6,572 nucleotides of DNA from Mageeibacillus sp. UBA3708 (GTDB lineage Bacteria; Bacillota; Clostridia; Saccharofermentanales; Saccharofermentanaceae). Positions 1-6,572 of this stretch are shown here, piece after piece. The DNA lies in NCBI GenBank assembly GCA_002371375.1, contig DFIB01000161.1, forward strand, positions 1 through 6,572. The letters run 5' to 3'. The position numbers were made by a program, and so were the translations under genes. How positions within the stretch are numbered: position 1 is the first letter of the stretch; every line of letters begins with the position of its first letter. Below the pieces are notes generated by a model, which was not told where the DNA came from, ran no database searches, and saw only the letters and a program-made list of their open reading frames with translations.

Positions 1-1356
<1,356 letters not shown>

Positions 1357-1363
1357 GCATATG

Positions 1364-1392
1364 AATTTACTATTTTCTGTTGAAAATATCAA
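1364..1392 (-). promoter_or_regulatory. Candidate sigma-A promoter for queA-tgt
   Basis: On the minus strand, TTGATA (1387-1392) and TAAATT (1364-1369) are separated by 17 bp. The -35 matches consensus at 5 of 6 bases and the -10 at 4 of 6. A transcript from here would begin at or within a base or two of the queA ATG at 1356, so it would be leaderless or nearly so. That fits the lack of a Shine-Dalgarno sequence. It is a pattern match only, and a promoter further upstream within 1393-1500 is equally possible. Confidence 0.35.
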
Positions 1393-1414
1393 TGACTGTT
1401 TGCTTTGCGACATA

Positions 1415-1443
1415 TTGCGTAAATACATCTTTTTTTATATCAT
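1415..1443 (+). promoter_or_regulatory. Weak candidate promoter for the phosphodiesterase gene
   Basis: TTGCGT (1415-1420), a 17-bp spacer and TATCAT (1438-1443) fit the sigma-A layout. The -10 matches at 5 of 6 bases, but the -35 only at 3 of 6. The expected transcription start is near 1450, which is the A of the start codon, again suggesting a leaderless message. The only purine-rich stretch before the ATG, AGG at 1446-1448, is too close to act as a normal ribosome binding site. Confidence 0.25.
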
Positions 1444-1449
1444 TTAGGT

Positions 1450-4400
1450 ATGGCTTATACTAACCGCAAGCGGATTGCAGTGCTCATGGGGCACCCTGAA
1501 GAATTCTCGCATGAGATGTTCCTGAAGGCTTTCCTTGAGGAAGCTTTCGGCATGGATTATGACGTTTGTATATTCTCCATGTTTATCAAATATCAGGATA
1601 CTCCGGAACGTGCTGCAGGTGATTCTTCAATATTTAAGCTGGTTAACTATGATGCATTTGACTGTATCGTTGTAATGGCGGATACGATCCAGACCAAGGG
1701 CGTTGCCGGACAGATAGAGGAAGATCTGAAGAGCAGATATAAGGGTAAGGTACTGTTTGTTGACCAGGAGAGTGAATACTTTCCGTCGATACATGTTGAT
1801 AACTACTACACGGAGAAGATGGTCATAGATCATCTGATCGAGAAGCACGGCATTAGAGATATCGTATTCCTTACCGGCAAATCATGGCATCCGCATTCGA
1901 TTATCAGACAGAATGCATACAGGGATTCTCTGATCGAACATGGCATAGAGTTTGATGAGAACAAGATCTTCTACGGCGATTTCTGGTTCACGAGCGGAGA
2001 GAGCCTTGCCGAGAGCTTTATAAGAGGCGGAGGAAGATTCCCTGAGGCTGTGGCGTGTGCCAATGACTGTATGGCGCTGGGCTTTGCTAAGGTTGTGACA
2101 GCCAACGGATACAAGATCCCGGATGATGTGGTAGTTGTCGGATGCGACTCCAACGAAGAGGGAAGACATTCACCGGTGCCTCTGACATCGGCGCCGATAT
2201 CATCGACGGAACTGGGCAGGAATTCCGCACTGATGGCAGATGCGCTGATCAACGGGACTGAGCCGCGGAGAGTTCCCATGAATCCGGAACTGTTTATCGG
2301 CGGAACATGCGGTTGTAACTGTGACAGCGCGAAGACATCTTATTTCCTGAGGGCATCGTGGGATACCGATCTGTCTCTTGCCACTATCTTTTCTGCTCTT
2401 AACACGATGGATGACGACATTATAGCGCAGACGACTTTTACGGGACTTATCAGCACGATTTTCGGGCGTATACACATGATACGCGGGTTTGACAGCTTTA
2501 ACCTTTGCCTCAACCCGTCTCTTGGTGCTTCAGGAACACCTTTCGAAGACAGGATAATGCATGTAATAAGATGCGGGAACGGGCAGGAGAAGAACGACAG
2601 GATAATGACGGACTGCCTCTTTGACAGAACTGTGATGCTTCCGGAGATATATGAGAGGCGGGACAAGCCGTGTGTATTCTATTTCCTGCCTTTGTTTTAC
2701 GATGACAGCGTCTTTGGCTATTCTGCCGTAAGATTTGACAGAGTTAATGTGATATCGGCTGAATACAGGGCGTGGCTTAAGAGTGTATGCCGGGGAATCG
2801 AGTGCTACAAGCGCAGCGATGCTCTGATAGGCAGTTCTATGATCGCCAGGAAGGGTATTACGACCGACGCCCTTACCGGACTTCTTAATTATAAGGGATT
2901 CATAGAGAAGGCTGATACTTTCCTTCACATTATGAACAATAACGGCGGTTATGTAGGAGTTCTCGCGATAGATATCAAAGACCTGTCAGATATAAATGAC
3001 AGATATGGACGTCAGGAAGGCGATAAGGCTATCATGGCGGTGGCGACGGCGCTTGAGAATGTTTTCTCTTCGCGTAACTGCATGTGTTTCAGACCTGCAA
3101 ATGACGAATTTGTCGCATTGAGGATAACCAGATCCAATGATGATAAAGAACTCCTTGTTGAGAGGGATAAGCTGATTGAGGGGATAGCAGAGAACAGTAA
3201 GTCTTCCGGATATGAGATAGAGCTTCACTGCGGAATAGACAGCGGTAATCCCGTCACGTCAGAAGAACTGGAGCGTCTCGTGAATGTGGCGATCAGCCGC
3301 AAGAATAACAGCAAGATAACTGCACTCAGGCTGTCAGGCCGTTCTCTTTCCGACGATGAACTTCGCGATGCGCTGGCAGTCAGGGAGATACTTGATGAGA
3401 ATAAGATATCTTATTTCTTCCAGCCTATCGTTGATGCAAAAACAGGCGTTATTTACGCTTACGAAGCGCTTATGCGCACAACCGGCGGAATCAAGATGTC
3501 CCCTATCGAGATACTCGATGTCGCCAAGGAATACAACCGGCTTTATGAGATCGAAAAGGCTACGATGTTCAACGTAATGGAACGCTATGCCACTGATCTC
3601 GAAAGTTTCGCCAATACCAAGGTCTTTATCAATACTATCCCCGGCAACTTCCTCAAAGAGGACGATCTTGAACTGCTGAAAAGCAAGTATGGCAAATACA
3701 TCGACAATTTCGTCATTGAGATCACAGAGCAGGATACCGTTACCGACGATGAGCTCGAAGCTATCCGTCACCTCGGTATCGTTGAGAATACCGAAGCCGG
3801 AAAGGAGACCGCAGGCGGTCAGCTTGCAGTTGATGACTACGGCACCGGTCACTCGAATATCGTGAACCTGCTGAGATATGCTCCCCATGTTATCAAGATA
3901 GACCGTTTCCTTATCACCAATATCCAGAACGATCCCAACAAGCAGATGTTCGTCAAGAGCACCATTGAGTTTGCAAAGATGAACAACATCAAGATACTTG
4001 CGGAAGGCGTCGAGACATTCGAGGAAATGAAGACCGTCATAGACTACGGAGTCGATCTTATCCAGGGCTACTATACTGCACGCCCCGCTCCGGAGCCTAT
4101 CGGAAAGATACCCGAAAATATCCGCAGAGAGATCATCACCGAGAACATCAACCTCTCCAAGTACGCGGGCGAACTTCTTACATACAATACCTCAGGCGAT
4201 GAAACGCTGGATCTGTATGAGATAACACTTCAGAAATACAGCTCTATAAACATTTCCGGCGGCAAAGTCAAGATAATCGGTACGCCTTACACCGATTTCG
4301 AGACGGAAATAACCATAGATCCCGATGCTTCTGCCGAGATAACGCTGGAAAATGTACGGCTCAAAGCAACTCACGGTCCTATAATCAAGCTCGGCAACAG

Positions 4401-5358
4401 AAGCAAAGTCTCTGTTATCCTGTCCGGGGAGAACGCTATTCTCAACAACGGAATTCTCGTACCTAAAGATACATTCCTCAATATCGGCGGTTCCGGCAAT
4501 CTCGCAATTTCCGTAAAGCACAACAACGGTGTCGGCATCGGAAGCGGTCACGACAACACATTCGGAAGTGTAAGCTTCACACACACCGGCAAGATAACAG
4601 TCGATATAGCTATCGAACAGGGTGTCTGCATAGGCGGCGGCATACCGTCAAAGGAGTCGGATATCTGCTTCAAGAGCGGAATTACTGTAATCTCTACACA
4701 GTGCGTAAATTCCGTCGGAGTCGGAAGCATGAACGGAAAGGTTCATATCCACGTTTCGCAGAATGCTTCTGTTACCGCTAAATGCAACGGCAATCAAAGT
4801 GTGGCTGTGGGTTCGTTCAATGGCAGTGCAGATATCTATTCCTGCGGTACACTCGATCTTACCGCGGACGGAAATATCAGCACGGCATGCGGCACTCTCG
4901 AAAAAGGACGCGCTTCCATTATGGTTGCAGGAGGCAGTATAAACGCTGTCGTTCACGGCGACAGAGCGGTATGTCTCGGCACCATTGCCGGAAATTCAAA
5001 GGTAAGCATCTCCGCCGGCAGAGTTTACGCGTACGGAGAAGGCAACACAGTCTGCGGCTACGGAAGCATTGAAGGTATCGGCACAAACTACATCTCCGGA
5101 GGTACTGCAAAGGTAAAGATCCTTTCCGGACACGTGCTTGAATTCGGCACAGAGAGCTGCACTACGGTAATAACAGGTGGAAATATTCTTTCTTCCGACA
5201 ATTCATTCTCCCCTGTAAACGACCGCGGCGATCCGCTTCACCTTGAGACCTCGGACGAGACAAAGTTCTTCCGGACCGTTTCGGGAAAATCCGGCGAGTA
5301 CATCTATCAGGCAGAAAGGCTGCCGGAAGATGACAAGCTCTGTGTATATCTCCCATAA
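1450..5358 (+). CDS. Soluble c-di-GMP phosphodiesterase: LacI-type sensor, GAF-like, degenerate GGDEF, EAL, C-terminal beta-solenoid
   Basis: A 1302-residue protein. Residues about 7-285 form a LacI/RbsB-type ligand-binding fold (KRIAVLMGHPEE at the start, VVVVGCDSNEEGRHSP at 227-242, ending GGTCGC) with no helix-turn-helix. Residues about 295-455 look GAF-like (FYFLPLFYDDSVFGYSAVRF at 410-429). A GGDEF domain spans about 470-630: DALTGLLN at 473-480 and the metal Asp at 508 are present, but the signature reads ANDEF (550-554) and no RxxD inhibitory site precedes it, so cyclase activity is doubtful. The EAL domain (about 640-893) keeps E672-A-L, N728, E757, D795-D796 (DDYGTGHS), K816, E852 (AEGVE) and Q872, so c-di-GMP hydrolysis to pGpG is likely. 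Residues about 920-1250 are repeated beta-rich turns resembling a solenoid. I see no signal peptide or membrane segment, so the protein should be cytosolic. ATG 1450 is the only plausible start: upstream in-frame codons contain no other start before the TAA at 1420. The ligand and the solenoid partner are unknown. Confidence 0.93.
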   Translation: MAYTNRKRIAVLMGHPEEFSHEMFLKAFLEEAFGMDYDVCIFSMFIKYQDTPERAAGDSSIFKLVNYDAFDCIVVMADTIQTKGVAGQIEEDLKSRYKGKVLFVDQESEYFPSIHVDNYYTEKMVIDHLIEKHGIRDIVFLTGKSWHPHSIIRQNAYRDSLIEHGIEFDENKIFYGDFWFTSGESLAESFIRGGGRFPEAVACANDCMALGFAKVVTANGYKIPDDVVVVGCDSNEEGRHSPVPLTSAPISSTELGRNSALMADALINGTEPRRVPMNPELFIGGTCGCNCDSAKTSYFLRASWDTDLSLATIFSALNTMDDDIIAQTTFTGLISTIFGRIHMIRGFDSFNLCLNPSLGASGTPFEDRIMHVIRCGNGQEKNDRIMTDCLFDRTVMLPEIYERRDKPCVFYFLPLFYDDSVFGYSAVRFDRVNVISAEYRAWLKSVCRGIECYKRSDALIGSSMIARKGITTDALTGLLNYKGFIEKADTFLHIMNNNGGYVGVLAIDIKDLSDINDRYGRQEGDKAIMAVATALENVFSSRNCMCFRPANDEFVALRITRSNDDKELLVERDKLIEGIAENSKSSGYEIELHCGIDSGNPVTSEELERLVNVAISRKNNSKITALRLSGRSLSDDELRDALAVREILDENKISYFFQPIVDAKTGVIYAYEALMRTTGGIKMSPIEILDVAKEYNRLYEIEKATMFNVMERYATDLESFANTKVFINTIPGNFLKEDDLELLKSKYGKYIDNFVIEITEQDTVTDDELEAIRHLGIVENTEAGKETAGGQLAVDDYGTGHSNIVNLLRYAPHVIKIDRFLITNIQNDPNKQMFVKSTIEFAKMNNIKILAEGVETFEEMKTVIDYGVDLIQGYYTARPAPEPIGKIPENIRREIITENINLSKYAGELLTYNTSGDETLDLYEITLQKYSSINISGGKVKIIGTPYTDFETEITIDPDASAEITLENVRLKATHGPIIKLGNRSKVSVILSGENAILNNGILVPKDTFLNIGGSGNLAISVKHNNGVGIGSGHDNTFGSVSFTHTGKITVDIAIEQGVCIGGGIPSKESDICFKSGITVISTQCVNSVGVGSMNGKVHIHVSQNASVTAKCNGNQSVAVGSFNGSADIYSCGTLDLTADGNISTACGTLEKGRASIMVAGGSINAVVHGDRAVCLGTIAGNSKVSISAGRVYAYGEGNTVCGYGSIEGIGTNYISGGTAKVKILSGHVLEFGTESCTTVITGGNILSSDNSFSPVNDRGDPLHLETSDETKFFRTVSGKSGEYIYQAERLPEDDKLCVYLP
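4528..5067 (+). repeat. Coding repeats: about seven 27-31-residue beta-solenoid turns
   Basis: Within the C-terminal domain of the large phosphodiesterase, a short turn motif recurs: GVGIGS (1027), GVCIGGG (1058), SVGVGS (1088), SVAVGS (1117), STACGT (1144), AVCLGT (1173) and TVCGYGS (1200). Spacings are 31, 30, 29, 27, 29 and 27 residues. Each motif is followed by two or three short alternating hydrophobic/polar strands. Less regular turns precede (about 922-1026) and follow (about 1210-1250). The DNA itself has diverged, so this is an old protein repeat rather than a recent tandem duplication. The pattern resembles the glycine-rich GIGGG right-handed beta-helices known from secreted Firmicutes proteins. 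The fold assignment is inferred. Confidence 0.7.
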
Positions 5359-5364
5359 ACACCA

Positions 5365-5394
5365 ACACCCTGCACAAAATACTGTGCAGGGTGT
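5365..5394 (+). terminator. Hairpin after the phosphodiesterase gene, probable terminator
   Basis: A perfect 12-bp stem (ACACCCTGCACA pairing with TGTGCAGGGTGT) encloses a 6-nt loop and begins 7 bp after the TAA at 5358. The downstream side reads ATTTGCT, so the U-tract is poor. The location and stem strength argue for transcription termination or 3'-end protection of the plus-strand message. Termination efficiency cannot be judged from sequence. Confidence 0.6.
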
Positions 5395-5410
5395 ATTTGC
5401 TGCGGAACAC

Positions 5411-5440
5411 AATAAAAAGCGGCTCCCTTCCGGGAACCGC
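5411..5440 (-). terminator. Intrinsic terminator of the NrdD-tail-like gene
   Basis: Read on the minus strand, GCGGTTCCC, a GGAA loop and GGGAGCCGC form a 9-bp stem with one mismatch, immediately followed by TTTTTATT. This is a classic Rho-independent terminator located 17 bp after the TAA of the minus-strand gene ending at 5458. Confidence 0.85.
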
Positions 5441-5457
5441 CTAAAACTATTCAGTCA

Positions 5458-5766
5458 TTATACTGCGTCAACATAAACATCTTCACAGTCATCGCTTACT
5501 TCGTGAGTTACACGGTCAAGAACTTCTGCTCTCTTTGCGTTGTTGAAGCGGTCAAGAGTACCTACAAGATAGCCTGTGATGCGTCTGATCCGCTCAAAGG
5601 GTCTGGCATCATACTTGTACTCGAGGTCTACATAGTCGCCGTCGAGAGATATATCAAGACCGATAAGCTTCTGACCGGGCTTGAGTTCTCTGCCCCTGTC
5701 AACATAAGCCTGTATCTCATTATCCGCAAGTATGCCGCCTCTTGTTGTTATAAGAACGTTCTTCAT
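5458..5766 (-). CDS. Small protein resembling the glycyl-radical C-terminus of anaerobic ribonucleotide reductase
   Basis: A 102-residue protein. Residues about 57-88 (FERIRRITGYLVGTLDRFNN, then AKRAEVLDRVTH) align by eye with the C-terminal tail of class III reductase NrdD. I recall the E. coli tail as RRTCGYIGTQFWNQGRTQEI followed by KERVLHL, and the radical glycine there corresponds to Gly65 here. The NrdD zinc-binding CxxC pairs are absent: the only cysteine is Cys94 in the acidic tail. Residues 1-56 are a separate part (MKNVLITTRGG start, then DNEIQAYVDRGRELKPGQ) that I do not recognise. Genome pipelines tend to name such proteins anaerobic ribonucleoside-triphosphate reductase, but the protein is far too short to contain the catalytic barrel. 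The ATG at 5766 has AGGAGG 8 nt upstream, which decides the start over an in-frame TTG at 5784. The gene is monocistronic, with its own promoter, NrdR-like boxes and terminator, so a role tied to deoxyribonucleotide supply is inferred. Confidence 0.85.
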   Translation of the reverse strand: MKNVLITTRGGILADNEIQAYVDRGRELKPGQKLIGLDISLDGDYVDLEYKYDARPFERIRRITGYLVGTLDRFNNAKRAEVLDRVTHEVSDDCEDVYVDAV

Positions 5767-5774
5767 CAATATTT

Positions 5775-5780
5775 CCTCCT
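5775..5780 (-). promoter_or_regulatory. Strong ribosome binding site that fixes the start at 5766
   Basis: The minus strand reads AGGAGG-AAATATTG-ATG, a full Shine-Dalgarno core with an 8-nt spacer. It rules out the in-frame TTG at 5784, which lies upstream of this site. Confidence 0.9.
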
Positions 5781-5841
5781 GCAATGGATCGGGGCGATGC
5801 CGTCAAAAGTGCATTTTCAAAGGACTTGTCCGGCAGAACCT

Positions 5842-5857
5842 CAACTATATTTCGTTG
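5842..5857. promoter_or_regulatory. Second, weaker NrdR-box-like site
   Basis: CAACTATATTTCGTTG matches the recalled NrdR consensus (ACACWATATMTWGTGT) at about 10 of 16 positions, with a CAAC/GTTG inverted repeat at its ends. It begins exactly 32 bp from the stronger box, leaving a 16-bp gap. This is the three-helical-turn spacing known for paired NrdR boxes. It lies just downstream of the expected transcription start (about 5861). Alone it would not be convincing; the spacing makes it plausible. Confidence 0.55.
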
Positions 5858-5867
5858 TCGCTTAATT

Positions 5868-5896
5868 ATTATAGCACAATATATAGTAAAATGCAA
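5868..5896 (-). promoter_or_regulatory. Extended -10 sigma-A promoter of the NrdD-tail-like gene
   Basis: On the minus strand, TTGCAT (5891-5896), a 17-bp spacer and a perfect TATAAT (5868-5873) with TGC immediately upstream form a strong housekeeping promoter with an extended -10. Transcription should begin near 5861, giving a 5' leader of about 95 nt before the ATG at 5766. The leader has a possible 5-bp outer stem (5798-5802 with 5831-5835) but no riboswitch that I recognise. Confidence 0.85.
5874..5889. promoter_or_regulatory. NrdR box in the promoter spacer
   Basis: GCACAATATATAGTAA matches the recalled NrdR-box consensus ACACWATATMTWGTGT at about 13 of 16 positions, including the whole core CACAATATATAGT. 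NrdR is the ATP/dATP-sensing repressor of ribonucleotide reductase genes. The site fills the spacer between -10 and -35, so a bound repressor would block RNA polymerase directly. The downstream gene resembles part of a ribonucleotide reductase, which independently supports the call. Confidence 0.75.
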
Positions 5897-5900
5897 GAGC

Positions 5901-5930
5901 TTTTTGGAAAATTTTTGGAGAAAAAATTTT
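5901..5930 (-). promoter_or_regulatory. AT-rich UP-element-like DNA upstream of the -35
   Basis: The minus strand reads CCAAAAATTTTCCAAAAAGC just upstream of the -35, close to the bacterial UP-element pattern (AAAWWTWTTTT then AAAA). TTTTTGG on the plus strand repeats at 5901 and 5912, an 11-bp period, and a further A6T4 block lies at 5921-5930. Such phased A-tracts can bend DNA and bind the RNA polymerase alpha subunit. The role is inferred. Confidence 0.45.
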
Positions 5931-5932
5931 AT

Positions 5933-5953
5933 CCGCGTTCCACACCGCGTTCC
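5933..5953. repeat. Short 12-bp-period direct repeat
   Basis: CCGCGTTCC occurs at 5933-5941 and again at 5945-5953, separated by ACA. A partial third copy (CCGCGA) starts at 5952. It is the only GC-rich patch in an AT-rich intergenic stretch between the hydrolase stop and the downstream promoter. The copies are direct, so they do not form a clear hairpin with each other. It could be a protein-binding site or chance. Confidence 0.4.
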
Positions 5954-5971
5954 GCGATCGTCAAAAAATTA

Positions 5972-6572
5972 TCAGCTGATCTCCGTTTCTTCTGTAATGA
6001 TAATTTCATTCTCGATCGTCTCGGGTTCGGTATCTTCCGTAGTGGTCTTACGGGTTTGCTTCGTTTCTTCGGGATCATAAACTATGTCATTTTCCCCGGC
6101 ATCAGTGTACAGCCCGTCTGTGGGATCATAGATCTTTCCGTCCACCATTCGTTCGCAGAGCTGGTAGAGTATCGCATAATATGCATCAGGAGTAAGATGT
6201 ACGCCGTCATCGGAACCGAGATAATTCGCTTTCAGCTCGTTATAAGTGTTCTTCATCTCATGCTGGACATCAGCATAGACCCATTTTCCGGTAGAATCCA
6301 GGAATTCCTTCAATGTCAGATTGAAAATGTCGATATACTTGTTGTTGACAACATGCTTACCGGTTATCCTGCTTGTAGTCGTCGGCGTTATAGAGAGAAC
6401 GATCAGAGTAGCGTCCGGCAGAAAACTCTGTACCTGCGAAAGAAGGTTGTTGTAATTATCAACGTAAGTCTGTTCCGACGTCATATTTACATCGTTCATT
6501 CCCATTGAAAATACGACATACTTCGGATCAAGGTCAATAAGCGCAGTCAGGATCGAAACCGGATCCTCTCCC
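5972..6572 (-). CDS. SGNH/GDSL-family hydrolase, C-terminal part (cut by window edge)
   Basis: The reading frame stays open to the right edge, giving 199 visible residues that begin GEDPVSILTALIDLDPKYVVFS. The protein therefore starts beyond the window, not at an internal ATG. SGNH block III is seen as GMND (visible residues 24-27, with N26 for the oxyanion hole), and block V as DGVHL with catalytic Asp122 and His125. Block I, with the nucleophilic serine, is outside the window. Family members are esterases, lipases or carbohydrate deacetylases, often secreted or surface-bound; the substrate cannot be told from here. After about residue 140 the protein ends in a tail of roughly 60 residues rich in Asp, Glu and Thr (for example TRKTTTEDTEPETIENE), which is not part of the hydrolase core. 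The TGA is at 5972-5974. No convincing intrinsic terminator follows, so some read-through into the next minus-strand gene is possible. Confidence 0.85.
   Translation of the reverse strand, partial: GEDPVSILTALIDLDPKYVVFSMGMNDVNMTSEQTYVDNYNNLLSQVQSFLPDATLIVLSITPTTTSRITGKHVVNNKYIDIFNLTLKEFLDSTGKWVYADVQHEMKNTYNELKANYLGSDDGVHLTPDAYYAILYQLCERMVDGKIYDPTDGLYTDAGENDIVYDPEETKQTRKTTTEDTEPETIENEIIITEETEIS

Noticed and set aside
1357..1428. A 24-residue N-terminal extension of QueA starting at ATG 1428
   Set aside because: The added residues are unlike QueA, while [14 protein letters not shown] at 1356 is the usual family start. The AAAAAAAG before 1428 is not a real Shine-Dalgarno sequence.
1357..1449. 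preQ1 riboswitch upstream of queA
   Set aside because: The gap is short and AT-rich, and I see no preQ1 hairpin/pseudoknot pattern. The likely transcript may have no leader at all.
5767..5784. TTG start at 5784 for the small NrdD-like gene
   Set aside because: The AGGAGG at 5775-5780 lies downstream of it and is ideally spaced for the ATG at 5766.
5798..5835. Structured leader element in the 5' leader of the NrdD-tail-like gene
   Set aside because: Only a 5-bp outer stem (TGCCG/CGGCA) and weak A/T pairing are visible, which is too little to call a riboswitch or attenuator.
5971..5980. Palindrome ATCAGCTGAT followed on the minus strand by a T-run, as a terminator for the hydrolase
   Set aside because: A perfect palindrome without a loop gives at most a 4-bp stem and it overlaps the stop codon. 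It is not a credible intrinsic terminator.
5732..6508. Open plus-strand frame of 258 codons
   Set aside because: It runs antisense to the hydrolase, the intergenic promoter and the start of the small NrdD-like gene. It has no ribosome binding site and no recognisable domain.

Overview
The window looks like chromosomal DNA from an anaerobic member of the Firmicutes, probably a gut or rumen Clostridia. Supporting signs are the queA-tgt order, a large soluble substrate-binding/GGDEF/EAL protein of a type common in Clostridia, a small class III ribonucleotide reductase-like protein, AGGAGG-type ribosome binding sites and intrinsic terminators. The genus cannot be fixed from this sequence. I see no tRNA, rRNA, CRISPR array, insertion sequence, integrase or other sign of a mobile element.

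Layout. Positions 1-1356 (minus strand) hold the queuosine tRNA-modification pair: queA, complete, followed one base later by the start of tgt, which runs off the left edge. A 93-bp divergent gap separates queA from a 1302-residue plus-strand gene (1450-5358). Its product has, in order, a LacI/RbsB-type ligand-binding fold, a GAF-like region, a degenerate GGDEF domain, an EAL domain with all its catalytic motifs, and a C-terminal repetitive beta-solenoid. It has no signal peptide or membrane segment, so it should be a cytosolic c-di-GMP phosphodiesterase. The convergent gap 5359-5457 holds two hairpins, one suited to each strand.

Positions 5458-5766 (minus) encode a 102-residue protein. Its C-terminal half resembles the glycyl-radical tail of anaerobic ribonucleotide reductase NrdD, but it lacks the NrdD zinc-binding cysteines. 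Its upstream region is the best regulatory DNA in the window. A strong extended -10 sigma-A promoter carries an NrdR-box-like 16-mer exactly in its spacer, a second weaker box lies 32 bp downstream, and AT-rich UP-element-like DNA lies just upstream. At the right edge (5972 to the end, minus) is the C-terminal part of an SGNH/GDSL hydrolase with an acidic, Thr/Glu-rich tail.

Two items are most worth pursuing. One is the apparently NrdR-controlled stand-alone NrdD-tail protein, a possible analogue of the pyruvate formate-lyase spare part GrcA/YfiD. The other is the fusion of a cytosolic c-di-GMP phosphodiesterase to a beta-solenoid of a kind usually found outside the cell. Both functions are inferred.
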